64,000 nt of DNA. Source: Clostridium sp. BNL1100 (GTDB lineage Bacteria > Bacillota > Clostridia > Acetivibrionales > DSM-1351). A model generated the notes under the pieces. It was given only the letters and a program-made list of their open reading frames with translations. It ran no database searches and was not told the origin of the DNA. The stretch lies in contig NC_016791.1 in NCBI RefSeq assembly GCF_000244875.1, forward strand, positions 3,291,001 through 3,355,000, given 5' to 3'. Below, piece after piece: positions 7,769-16,386 of this stretch (position 1 is its first letter; every line of letters begins with the position of its first letter). The position numbers and the translations under genes are program-made.

Positions 7769-9325
7769 TTATTCCATAAGTTCACTCTGTTCAAAAATAC
7801 CCTTGCTAAGGTATGCCAGCAATATGGAAATGACAACGTTTACAACCAGCATACATAAAGATGTTTCTATAACATTCGGTACACCATTTGAAAGAACCGC
7901 TATAACAATTAAAATTATTATGGCAGGTATACATGCAGCAATTACAAACAGCATTCTGAGCATTGTAACTACCACCGCATTGGAACTTGAACCAATTAAC
8001 CTGTATGTAAAGATCTCTGCAAAAACAAAAAGTATGGCAAAACTAAAAAATACAAGTATATAATTAATCCAATTCGCAGGGCTGAGTTTGTATCCTATAG
8101 CTGCAACGGTTAGAGCTATTCCGCCGCTTATCATTGTTTTAATTAATCCAGGCAATACGGAATAGATTAGTTTTTTGAATGAGCTTTCGGGAATCAGAAA
8201 AACGTAGGGTTTTTTAAAATCCCTGTGCCATGAATCATTAAGAGACATTGATAAAGCCCCGAAACTCACCATTGCCATTACAAAGCTGAATTCAAATCCA
8301 AAAATCAAACCAAAGGCTACGTAGAACAGTTGTAGTAATATTTCCCTGTTATTGGATATTAAACCCAGTTTTCTGCTTTCCAACATCTGCTTGGAATATA
8401 TTGCAGCTGCTCCAATTCCGAATTTAACAGAAACAGACTTGTTTTTTAACTTTGAAAAGGCATGTGAGTCCGCCTTACCCGATGTCTTAATATCATCCAT
8501 TATTTTTTGGAGACTGACCGAGTCTTCTAAAGTTTTTTCATAGAAATCAACTTTTACATTATACAGCATAATACTAAGCAAAGCATTTACAGCCAGAAGC
8601 AAACATACAGGCGGAATAAATCCTGTCAGTATATTTCCTGCCAGCAGTGAACTTACAGCCCATTTTGTCCAGCCAAAAAGCGGTACCCAATTATACCACG
8701 AGCTTTCAAAGTAATTTTTTACTGTAATCTTTAATTCAAAATCATTATTAAATAACATAACTGCAAAAGCAACTGCAAGTACCCCTAAAAAAGCCCAGAA
8801 AACCTTCTTTGAGTTCTTCTTAAAGCCTGTATTCTCCGCATCAACTATATAAATATAATAGTACGAAAGAAAAATGACTCCAAGGAAAAGACTAATAACA
8901 ATAAGAGTTATCAAATACTTAGTAAAACTCAATGCTGAACCTATTAACAAAGGAAGATAAAAACACATAAAGAAACCTATCATCAGCGAAGCAGGTGCTA
9001 CAGAAACCAAAAGATACACCAGTACCTGTCTTTTTTCAAAGGGCCCTGTAAAAAGGAAGTTTGCGTCCGCCATTGTCAATATTCCCGTATCTCTTGAAAG
9101 AAACGAATTGTATAGTAATACTCCCAAGAAAAGTACGATTGCTGCAATAATTGTTTCAGTAGAGATACTCTGCAATGGGGCCTTTTTTATTTTAAAAGAC
9201 GAAATAAAAACAAATATAAATCCAACCACACCCAATACGGTCAGAATGGCAGACGGGATACTTTTAAATGTACGTTTTACCTTATTTATATAGGTTCTTT
9301 TAATTAAATACATTATTGCCTGCAT
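7769..9325 (-). CDS. ABC exporter permease
   Basis: A 518-residue membrane protein with about 12 hydrophobic helices and an ATPase gene immediately upstream whose end it overlaps by 13 bases, so the two form one transporter. The layout and length fit the 'putative ABC exporter' family of Firmicutes permeases. GGAGG lies seven bases before the ATG. The substrate cannot be read from the sequence. No terminator separates it from the cbiM promoter region beyond a short gap. Confidence 0.8.
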   Translation of the reverse strand: MQAIMYLIKRTYINKVKRTFKSIPSAILTVLGVVGFIFVFISSFKIKKAPLQSISTETIIAAIVLFLGVLLYNSFLSRDTGILTMADANFLFTGPFEKRQVLVYLLVSVAPASLMIGFFMCFYLPLLIGSALSFTKYLITLIVISLFLGVIFLSYYYIYIVDAENTGFKKNSKKVFWAFLGVLAVAFAVMLFNNDFELKITVKNYFESSWYNWVPLFGWTKWAVSSLLAGNILTGFIPPVCLLLAVNALLSIMLYNVKVDFYEKTLEDSVSLQKIMDDIKTSGKADSHAFSKLKNKSVSVKFGIGAAAIYSKQMLESRKLGLISNNREILLQLFYVAFGLIFGFEFSFVMAMVSFGALSMSLNDSWHRDFKKPYVFLIPESSFKKLIYSVLPGLIKTMISGGIALTVAAIGYKLSPANWINYILVFFSFAILFVFAEIFTYRLIGSSSNAVVVTMLRMLFVIAACIPAIIILIVIAVLSNGVPNVIETSLCMLVVNVVISILLAYLSKGIFEQSELME

Positions 9326-10023
9326 TCTTCTTCCTCCCCGGTGAGTTCAAAGAATATTGTTTTTAGATCCCTTCCGTTAAGTTCCTGTTTTGTAATGTCT
9401 GAAACTATTTTACCCTTATTCATGATGTATGCTCTATCCCAAACATCATTTATTGTATCAATTATATGAGTGCTAACCAGCACACTCTTCCCCTGTTCTT
9501 TAAGTTCTTGGAATATTTTTAGAACCTCATTTATTGCTTTGGGGTCAAGTCCAACTAATGGCTCATCAAAAAGTACCGCTTTAGGTTCTATAAGCATAGC
9601 CAGTGCAATACTAAGCTTCTGGGTCATACCTTTTGAAAGCTCCCTTACGTATTTGTCCTTTTTATCAATAATTTCGAGTCTTTCAAATATGGCTTTTATC
9701 TTGTCCTCCCATCCCGCTTCCAGTTTGTAAGCCTTGGCAATGAATTCTGCGTGTTCCATCGAAGTGAGCAGATCATACAAAGCAGGCGTTTCGGGTATAT
9801 ACCCGAACACCTGCTTTGCATCTACTGTTTTATTTGGGAAACCCCATATTGTTATTTCACCTTCAAATTTTAAAAGTCCGGCAATGCTCTTAATTGTTGT
9901 GGATTTCCCTGCGCCGTTAGGGCCTAAAAGTATAGTTATTTCACCCGGTTTTGCAGTCAATGAAATTCCATCTACCGCTTTGAACTTACTATAGCTTTTG
10001 GTAAGATTGTTTATTGCAATCAT
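9313..10023 (-). CDS. ABC exporter ATP-binding protein
   Basis: A 236-residue ATPase with Walker A GPNGAGKST, a Q-loop region GYIPETPALYD, the modified signature LSKGMTQ, Walker B AVLFDEPLVGLDP and the switch His in VSTHI. The KGM-type signature is typical of ABC-2 exporter ATPases. It precedes and overlaps its permease. A strong GGAGG site precedes the ATG. Confidence 0.92.
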   Translation of the reverse strand: MIAINNLTKSYSKFKAVDGISLTAKPGEITILLGPNGAGKSTTIKSIAGLLKFEGEITIWGFPNKTVDAKQVFGYIPETPALYDLLTSMEHAEFIAKAYKLEAGWEDKIKAIFERLEIIDKKDKYVRELSKGMTQKLSIALAMLIEPKAVLFDEPLVGLDPKAINEVLKIFQELKEQGKSVLVSTHIIDTINDVWDRAYIMNKGKIVSDITKQELNGRDLKTIFFELTGEEEECRQ

Positions 10024-10050
10024 TTTTTTCCTCCATGTTTTATTATTAAA

Positions 10051-11100
10051 CTAACTGTTTAGTACCTTGTATATTTGGCTGTTTGTACAGCCTGAATTTC
10101 TCATTGGGTCAACAATGTCGCTTATTAGGTCAGGTATATAGGTTTTTAAAGTCTTTAATTTCCCGGAAACAGTGTATTCCCCGGAAGCTGCAGGCAGAAA
10201 TACTGTTTCACCGGCATTGACTTTTACATTTGCTTCCCCTGTTTTGATTTCCCCATTGCCTTCCAAAAATATGTAAATACAGAATTTGCTACCGTCACAT
10301 TTTTCTGTAACTTCACCATTTAATTCATATCTTTCACATGCAAAATATCTGTTTGCCACAAATACTGTTTTTGAACTGGTGTCATTAACTTCAACCTTTA
10401 CACCATCACATTTAGCCATTCTGCGCCCGGCTCCAAAGTTAATAACGTCAAGTGCTTTATTCAAATGTAGCTGACGCCTGACTCCGTTTTTGTCAACCCT
10501 GTTGTAGTCAAATAGCCGGTAAGTAATATCAGAAGTCTGCTGGATTTCCGCTATTACTATACCTTCACCTATAGAGTGAACTGTTCCTGCAGGTATATTT
10601 ATGACATCTCCAGGCATAACCTCAACTTGTAACAGGCAGTCTTCAATACGGTTTTCTTTGACAGCTCTTAAGAATTTCTCTCTGGTTACATTTTCTTTAA
10701 GACCAGCGACCAGCTTTGCACTTGGCTTTGTAGCTATTACATACCACATCTCATTTTTTCCGAAGCTATTTTCAAAAACTGCAGCATAGTTATCATCGGG
10801 GTGTACCTGAACGGAGAGTTTATCATTTGCATCTATAAGTTTTACCAGTAGAGGTATTTCACTGCACCCTGAAGGAAATTTTGTTCCTACAACACCTACC
10901 GGGTCAGACTTTATTAGTTCAGTCAGTGTCCGTCCTGCAAATTCTCCATTTGCTACGACACTAAGTCCGCTTTTATGGCAGGACACCTCCCAGCTTTCGG
11001 CAACTACACCTTCCGGTAGCTCCCTACCTAGCTTCTCAAAGTATCGACCTCCCCAGATATAATCCTTATAGACAGGTCTAAATTTAATAGGATAATACAT
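10051..11100 (-). CDS. manA: Mannose-6-phosphate isomerase, class I
   Basis: Zinc enzyme that interconverts mannose 6-phosphate and fructose 6-phosphate. Zinc ligands and active-site segments are visible: QVHPDDNYA, EMWYVI, PAGTVHSIGEGIVIAEIQ and SDITYRLFDYNR. At 349 residues it matches the Bacillus-type ManA. The ATG at 11100 is chosen for its GGAGGAG site ten bases upstream. It stands between two ABC transporter units and behind a terminator, so it is probably transcribed alone or with the downstream ABC pair, whose ATPase starts 27 bases after manA ends. Confidence 0.93.
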   Translation of the reverse strand: MYYPIKFRPVYKDYIWGGRYFEKLGRELPEGVVAESWEVSCHKSGLSVVANGEFAGRTLTELIKSDPVGVVGTKFPSGCSEIPLLVKLIDANDKLSVQVHPDDNYAAVFENSFGKNEMWYVIATKPSAKLVAGLKENVTREKFLRAVKENRIEDCLLQVEVMPGDVINIPAGTVHSIGEGIVIAEIQQTSDITYRLFDYNRVDKNGVRRQLHLNKALDVINFGAGRRMAKCDGVKVEVNDTSSKTVFVANRYFACERYELNGEVTEKCDGSKFCIYIFLEGNGEIKTGEANVKVNAGETVFLPAASGEYTVSGKLKTLKTYIPDLISDIVDPMRNSGCTNSQIYKVLNS

Positions 11101-11115
11101 AAGCTCCTCCGTAGC

Positions 11116-11148
11116 CAAAAAAGCCAAATGGTAACATTTGGCTTTTTA
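11116..11148 (-). terminator. Terminator after the NatAB-like operon
   Basis: A 9-bp stem AGCCAAATG/CATTTGGCT with a four-base loop and T runs on both sides, between the permease stop and manA. Confidence 0.85.
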
Positions 11149-11197
11149 TTATAAGTATTATATTTTATTCTAAATCATATCATATAATGATTCAATA

Positions 11198-12478
11198 TTA
11201 TTTAACATTAACCGCCTTATTTTCTTTTGAAAACTGTAGCAGCTTTCCTATTTTTAATCTGTCGCCATAATGAAGCACCGCATAGGAGTAAAGCTTTACT
11301 GAAATCATCCCGACAAATACTATAGTTATAAGTAATATTCCCAGCGATAGTCCGATTTGCCAAAGTGGTACATCTGCCGTCACCAGCCTTGATGGTATTG
11401 AAAACGGGGAAGTAAGTGGTATTATTGAAGCTACTTTCGCAGCCGTGCTGTTTGGAACCGCAAATGTTCCGTATGAGAAGTAGAATGCTATCAGTGCTAT
11501 AAAGGACATAGGCATCATAGCGGAGTTTACATCTTCTGCCTTGCTTACAGTAGCACCAACAACAGCATACATAAGCGCATACAAGGTATATCCAAGTATG
11601 AAGTAAATTATCACCATTGCAAGTGTAAAAGGTGTAAAGCCTGAGAAATCCAATTTCATACCGCTTATAGTGAAATCTGATGGAAAAACAGTACTGTATG
11701 TCAATACACCAACCCCAATAATCAATGCAAGCTGTATAAGTCCCAGTGCTCCCATACCGGCAGTTTTTCCGATTATTATTCTTGAAGGTTTCACGGAAGT
11801 TACCAGCAACTCCATAACTCTTGATGTCTTTTCTGATGCAACGGACATTGATACTCCATAGCCATAGAAATATATTGCAAAGAACAATATTATTACTATA
11901 AATATGCTGGAGATAAATCCTCCTATTTTACTGTTGCCCAATTCATTAACATTAACATTTAAATCTGCTAAAGTCTTTGTAACAACATCTTCAGGAACAT
12001 TTTCCCCTTTCAGCATGGTTGTCACGTAAATATTCTTGAATACCTTGCTTATCATATCAGGGTCTGGGCCGCTTCCATACTGCTTTGTAAAGTATTCGAC
12101 ACTTGGAATGTTATCTTTCAGGCTAATAACTATCATATAGCTTTCACCCTTATCCTTTATCTGAGCTTTCAGGCTTTCCTCCTTGTCAGAAGTCACCTTT
12201 TCAAGCTTAAAGCCTGACATTTGCTGCTGTAATTCATTTATTCCCTGTTCAAATATTCCGGTTTTGTCAACAAAATATACCGTTTTGATGTTTTTAGAGT
12301 CTGTCTGGGTCTGCTCTTTAGGATTATCATTGTCTGCTGTTTTACTGTTGGAAATTGCCGCCGGTATTATCATAGCCGCTACAACTATTACAAGAATTAA
12401 TACAGTTGATATAATGAATGATTTTTTTCGTGCATTCTCTTTGAAAGTGTACTTGAATACTTCTAAAAATTCTTTCAT
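11198..12478 (-). CDS. ABC-2 exporter permease, NatB-like
   Basis: A 426-residue permease with an N-terminal helix after a basic start, a large extracellular part (about residues 45-185) and five or six C-terminal helices, the architecture of NatB/YhaP sodium or drug exporters. It overlaps the end of its ATPase gene by four bases (ATGA). Conserved GYGVSMSVASEKTSRVMELL near residue 210 is the typical ABC-2 coupling segment. It is the last gene of the PadR-controlled operon. Substrate is inferred only. Confidence 0.87.
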   Translation of the reverse strand: MKEFLEVFKYTFKENARKKSFIISTVLILVIVVAAMIIPAAISNSKTADNDNPKEQTQTDSKNIKTVYFVDKTGIFEQGINELQQQMSGFKLEKVTSDKEESLKAQIKDKGESYMIVISLKDNIPSVEYFTKQYGSGPDPDMISKVFKNIYVTTMLKGENVPEDVVTKTLADLNVNVNELGNSKIGGFISSIFIVIILFFAIYFYGYGVSMSVASEKTSRVMELLVTSVKPSRIIIGKTAGMGALGLIQLALIIGVGVLTYSTVFPSDFTISGMKLDFSGFTPFTLAMVIIYFILGYTLYALMYAVVGATVSKAEDVNSAMMPMSFIALIAFYFSYGTFAVPNSTAAKVASIIPLTSPFSIPSRLVTADVPLWQIGLSLGILLITIVFVGMISVKLYSYAVLHYGDRLKIGKLLQFSKENKAVNVK

Positions 12479-13371
12479 TTTGCTTCACCAGCCTTTTCTA
12501 TAAATATTTCATGCAGTGATGGCTCTCTTATTTCAAATTTATCAAGTATAAGCCTTTTGTTAAGTATTTTTTCAAGCAGTTTGTACGCCTGCTCTTCATT
12601 TGAGATTTTAAATTCATAGCCTGCCGCAGTGCGGTTTACCTTTGTAATACCCTCTTGTGCAGCAAGTTCAATAATATCTCCTTCGGAATTTATTAATAGA
12701 TTATTTCTCCCGTAGTTATGCTTGATTTTTTTAAGATCTCCGTTAAGTACTGTGTTACCGTTTTTAAGAATCACTATATCCCTGCAAAATTCCTCAACTG
12801 TGGACATTTGATGACTTGACATTATTATGTATTTTTCTTTCTTTATCAGTTCATGTATTACGCCCTTGAACAACTCCGTATTCACAGGGTCCAGTCCACT
12901 GAACGGCTCATCCATGAATATCAGGTCGGGATCGTGCAGTATAGATGCAATAAACTGTATTTTCTGCTGATTCCCTTTGGATAGCTTCTCTGCTGCCATA
13001 TTTGCATATTGGCTTGCTTCCATTCTTTCCAGCCAGTAGCTTATGTCCTTTTTTGCCTTGGCGGCACTGATTCGTCTCAGACTTGCAAAATACATTAACT
13101 GCTCCGTTACTTTTACTTTAGGGTACAGCCCTCTTTCTTCAGGCAGATAGCCGAAATTTGTAATCTGGCTTTCTACAGGTTTGTTATCCCACATTATGCT
13201 TCCCGAATCTTTTTTTACAATATTCAATATCATTCTTATTGTTGTGGTTTTACCTGCCCCATTTGTACCTAGCAACCCAAACACACCCGGTTCACTTACT
13301 TCAAATGAAATATCGTTAACAACAAGCTTTTCTCCAAACTTTTTTGATACATTTTGTACTTGTAAACTCAA
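12475..13371 (-). CDS. ABC exporter ATPase, NatA-like
   Basis: ATPase of the NatAB-like exporter. Walker A GTNGAGKTT, a signature region LSKGNQQKIQF, Walker B LIFMDEPFSGLDP and the switch His in MSSHQM are all present, followed by the C-terminal extension common in NatA/YhaQ proteins. I prefer the TTG at 13371 because the earlier in-frame GTG lies inside the ribosome site AGAGGTGG. It is 26 bases after the DUF2812 gene and overlaps its permease. Confidence 0.92.
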   Translation of the reverse strand: MSLQVQNVSKKFGEKLVVNDISFEVSEPGVFGLLGTNGAGKTTTIRMILNIVKKDSGSIMWDNKPVESQITNFGYLPEERGLYPKVKVTEQLMYFASLRRISAAKAKKDISYWLERMEASQYANMAAEKLSKGNQQKIQFIASILHDPDLIFMDEPFSGLDPVNTELFKGVIHELIKKEKYIIMSSHQMSTVEEFCRDIVILKNGNTVLNGDLKKIKHNYGRNNLLINSEGDIIELAAQEGITKVNRTAAGYEFKISNEEQAYKLLEKILNKRLILDKFEIREPSLHEIFIEKAGEAK

Positions 13372-13397
13372 ATTATCCACCTCTTTATTTTAATTTT

Positions 13398-13919
13398 TTA
13401 TTGTTTCTTTTTGAATTTAGTTATTTGCATCACCACATTTGTAATTATAAATGAAAAAAATGCCAGAATTAGTGAACCAAATATACAAAGAACGGGCAGC
13501 ATGGCTTTGCTGCTATCCTTATATGTGTCCCATATCAAATTTCCGAATGACACACACTCCATTACTGTAGCAACCAGTACTATTGCAAGCAATACCTTGT
13601 TTCTGGCAATAAGACTTTCAAAATCAGTGTACAGTTCAGGTCTCTCATCCTCATACTGTTTCCTCAATATGTACCAACCCATTCCTATCTGATACAGCTC
13701 CCATCCGTCATCCCTAACCAGCGTAACATAATCAGGGGTAAGCTTGGGTTGGTAGTCAATACAATATCTGGCTTTTATCGGTTGGCACCTTTCGAAGTAA
13801 AAGAATAAGCCTTTGACTCTTGTTTCAACAAGTCTGAGACCATTTGACTCCATTTCTTCCAGCCAGTTTTCAATCCTTTCGTACTCCCAGGCCCACCACC
13901 ATTTAAATATCTTGATCAT
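13398..13919 (-). CDS. DUF2812 membrane protein
   Basis: A 173-residue protein with a cytosolic domain rich in Trp and Tyr (KWWWAWEYERIENWLEEM at the start) and two C-terminal helices (about 112-135 and 142-165). It matches the DUF2812 family, nearly always found next to PadR regulators in Firmicutes. The start overlaps the end of padR by 17 bases and has a GGGGGG site inside padR. Its role is unknown; the pairing suggests it shares or senses the PadR signal in the membrane. Confidence 0.85.
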   Translation of the reverse strand: MIKIFKWWWAWEYERIENWLEEMESNGLRLVETRVKGLFFYFERCQPIKARYCIDYQPKLTPDYVTLVRDDGWELYQIGMGWYILRKQYEDERPELYTDFESLIARNKVLLAIVLVATVMECVSFGNLIWDTYKDSSKAMLPVLCIFGSLILAFFSFIITNVVMQITKFKKKQ

Positions 13920-14244
13920 GATTAAATCCCCCCAGAACCTTGTGCCCGTTCACATACATCTCGTCTATACGACTCATTTCCTGTTCAAGCAACCATTTAC
14001 CCATCTCAGTTATCCTGTATAGTTTACGCCTGTCCTCTTCTCCTGATGGCTCAATAAGACTGTCCTTTTCAAACTTGGTAAGAGTTCCGTAAATAGTCCC
14101 TGCGCCAAGATTTATCCTGCCCCCGGTTATGTCCTTTACATGGAGTATAATTCCATATCCGTGTCTGGGCTCATTGAGTGAAAGCAGAATATAAAAACCG
14201 GTTTCGCTCATGGGTAAATATGCTTTTATTAGTTTTTCATTCAT
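13903..14244 (-). CDS. PadR family transcriptional regulator
   Basis: A 113-residue winged-helix repressor. The family core is plain: MSETGFYILLSLNEPRHGYG, the recognition region INLGAGTIYGTLTKFEKDSLI and the wing EEDRRKLYRITEMG. The ATG at 14244 has GGAG nine bases upstream; a longer frame would run through the operator sites. PadR proteins are dimers released from DNA by small ligands. It heads an operon with DUF2812 and a NatAB-like exporter, and two matching operators sit just upstream, so it probably represses its own operon and detects the exported compound or related stress. Confidence 0.93.
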   Translation of the reverse strand: MNEKLIKAYLPMSETGFYILLSLNEPRHGYGIILHVKDITGGRINLGAGTIYGTLTKFEKDSLIEPSGEEDRRKLYRITEMGKWLLEQEMSRIDEMYVNGHKVLGGFNHDQDI

Positions 14245-14262
14245 ACCCTCATTCTCCTTCGT

Positions 14263-14313
14263 ATATATCACGTTGTGATATATCATGAATGTAATATATC
14301 ACAACGTGATATA
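14263..14313 (-). promoter_or_regulatory. Pair of PadR operators
   Basis: Two near-palindromes: 14263-14283, with arms ATATATCA/TGATATAT around CGTTG, and 14294-14313, its inverted copy with CAACG in the centre. The form matches known PadR boxes (ATATCACA...). Centres are about 30 bp apart. Together they also form a long inverted repeat upstream of padR. Confidence 0.75.
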
Positions 14314-14572
14314 ACGTGTCAAGATATACTTGGTATAAATTTTATATTTGCTTAAAATTTTTAGCGTACACTAAAAGGACTATTGCAAAATGTTTTTTAA
14401 CCTGTACTCAGGAGTATAAATTGTATCAATGGAAGCTTGGTTAAAGATATTTGCATTTGTTTATGGTTGAATACGGATATTTTACCGGAAAACCTATCAC
14501 GATGATATGCTCCCCTTGTGGTAGACAGATAAAATAATTAAAACTGTTTATCAAAAGGAGGAGCATGTTTTT

Positions 14573-15228
14573 GTGAAAAGAATACGTAAATTTACATCAG
14601 ATGAGAAATTAAGATGCGTTTTCAGGTGCATTGAGGGAAAAGAGCCAGTTCGTCACGTTGCAAATTTGATAGGAGTCAATCATATTACATTGAAGGAATG
14701 GATTAGAAATTACAAAGTATTAGGAATCGCCGCTCTAAGCACCACTCATAAGAGGCCTATTTATTCCGATGAGCTAAAAGAAACAGCTGTTAAAGACTAT
14801 CTTAATGGTATTGGTTCTCAGGAATCTCTCTGCTTAAAATACAGTATACTTGCTAAAAGTACATTACGTAATTGGATTTTGAAGTATAATAGTCATATGG
14901 AAGATTCAATAGCAGGAGGAACATCTTTAATGACTGATGCCCATGAAGTCACTTATTACGAAAAATTGAAATAGTTAGGTATTGTATTGAACACCAGAAA
15001 AATTATTCTGAAACAGCCCAAACGTTTAATGTATCTTATCATCAGGTTTATTCTTGGACACACAAATATGAATCTGGAGGTATAGATGCCTTGCAGGACA
15101 ATCGTGGAAAGAAAAAGAATAAGGGTGAATGGTCTGAGCTAGAAAAACTGAGAGCTGAGAACCGCAGACAAAAAATGGAGATAGATTTTCTAAAAAAACT
15201 CGACGAGATAGAAAGGAGGCGGTTCTAA
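14573..15228 (+). pseudogene. Transposase OrfA, frameshifted
   Basis: GTG start with AAAGGAGG upstream. The first 130 residues match OrfA of copy 2 (helix-turn-helix domains beginning KRIRKFTSDEKLRCVF). Loss of one T in the run near 14966 changes the frame, and the protein stops at residue 133 instead of 218. The second helix-turn-helix and leucine-zipper-like segment are lost, and with them the frameshift route into OrfB. Confidence 0.92.
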
Positions 15229-16139
15229 GTCAGGTAAGATATGAAACTATTTATCTGGCAATACAAGAGCTTCACGATATCATAGCATATCCAATCACAG
15301 AATTATGTAATATTGCAGGAATTCAACGCTCTTCATATTACAAATGGCTTAATAGAAAAGAAAGTAACAATGAACAATTCAATAAAAAACTACTTCATAT
15401 TATAAAAGATGTATATGAAGAGAGAAATGGTATTCTTGGATATCGTCAGATGACAGTCAAGTTAAATCGTGAGCACGATTTCCATGTAAACAATAAGAGA
15501 ATATACAGACTTATGAGAATACTTAACTTAAAATCTGTGTGCCGTAAAAAGAAAAAGATCTATATCAAATCAACTCCCGAAATTGCTGCAGAAAATGTAC
15601 TTAATAGAGAATTTTACACGGATGGATTTGGCAAGAAGTGGCTTACTGATATAACAGAAATGAAGTATGGTCTAAATAGCAAAGCTTATCTTAGTGCTAT
15701 ACTGGATTTAGGAGATAAAAGTATTGTATCTTTTGTACTTGGTCATTCAAACAACAATGAACTGGTATTTAATACATTTGACTTTGCACACAATAAATAT
15801 TCTAAAGCAAAACCAATTTTCCACAGTGATAGAGGATTCCAATATACATCAAGGATATTTAAGAAAAAACTTGATGAGGCAGGCATGACACAGAGCATGT
15901 CAAGAATTTCCCGTTGTATTGATAATGGGCCAATGGAAGCATTTTGGGGAATGCTTAAATCCGAAATGTATTATCTAAAAAAATTTAACACATACGATGA
16001 ACTCGAAGCAGCAGTTAGTGAATACATAGATTATTACAATAACTACCGCTACCAGAAGAGTCTTGACGGTATGACTCCAATAGAGTACAGGCAACATCTT
16101 ATGGAAAACTTACATAAAGAGGACGCCGACCATAATTAA
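15198..16139 (+). CDS. Transposase OrfB (DDE integrase), probably not translated normally
   Basis: The frame encodes an rve-type integrase: TDITE (first Asp), FHSDRG (second Asp) and DNGPMEAFWGMLKSE (Glu, 35 residues on). It is entered from OrfA by -1 slippage at seven A residues (15192-15198). Because OrfA is broken upstream in this copy, only reinitiation at an internal codon such as the ATG at 15450 could give protein, and that would lack the N-terminal part. One residue differs from copy 2 (Thr for Ile in the stretch GMTQSMSR). Confidence 0.8.
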   Translation, partial: TRRDRKEAVLSQVRYETIYLAIQELHDIIAYPITELCNIAGIQRSSYYKWLNRKESNNEQFNKKLLHIIKDVYEERNGILGYRQMTVKLNREHDFHVNNKRIYRLMRILNLKSVCRKKKKIYIKSTPEIAAENVLNREFYTDGFGKKWLTDITEMKYGLNSKAYLSAILDLGDKSIVSFVLGHSNNNELVFNTFDFAHNKYSKAKPIFHSDRGFQYTSRIFKKKLDEAGMTQSMSRISRCIDNGPMEAFWGMLKSEMYYLKKFNTYDELEAAVSEYIDYYNNYRYQKSLDGMTPIEYRQHLMENLHKEDADHN

Positions 16140-16386
16140 ATGATTGACGTCCTTAAGAATTTATTTTTTCCCTGTCTACTTGACAGGGAGCATATCACGA
16201 TGTAGGTTTTAGCGAAACTATGAATCATGGACGATGAATGTGAGCGACGGTAAAATATCCTAAGATGAGCCGCTAGAAACTCTTGCAAATATCTTGGAAG
16301 CAATCATTGATATAATTTTATACGGGAGTTACCTTTGTTAAAACAGAAAAACTTTTTGTTTTGCAATAGCCCCTTTATAATGCCTG

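Larger units (their letters stand above)
14503..16197 (+). mobile_element. IS3-family (IS150-like) element, copy 1, defective
   Basis: 1695 bp bounded by TGATATGCTCCC and its inverted match GGGAGCATATCA, with the TG...CA ends of the IS3 family, and flanked by a 3-bp duplication CGA. It differs from copy 2 by one deleted T near 14966 plus a handful of substitutions, so both copies are recent. The deletion breaks OrfA, making this copy unable to produce its own full transposase. Confidence 0.93.
14374..16376. repeat. Palindromic MITE-like repeat, copy 1, split by an IS
   Basis: About 305 bp of host repeat (129-base left arm to 14502, right arm from 16198) interrupted by an insertion sequence. 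The outer ends are inverted: AAAAGGACTATTGCAAAA on the left and the complement of GGGGCTATTGCAAAA on the right. The arms match the arms of the second copy at 49157 with orientation reversed, and are partly complementary to each other (shared TAGGTTTT, CGGTAAAATATCC, TGCAAATATCTT, ATTGATA). No gene is encoded in the arms. It lies between padR and a metallophosphatase gene. Confidence 0.8.
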
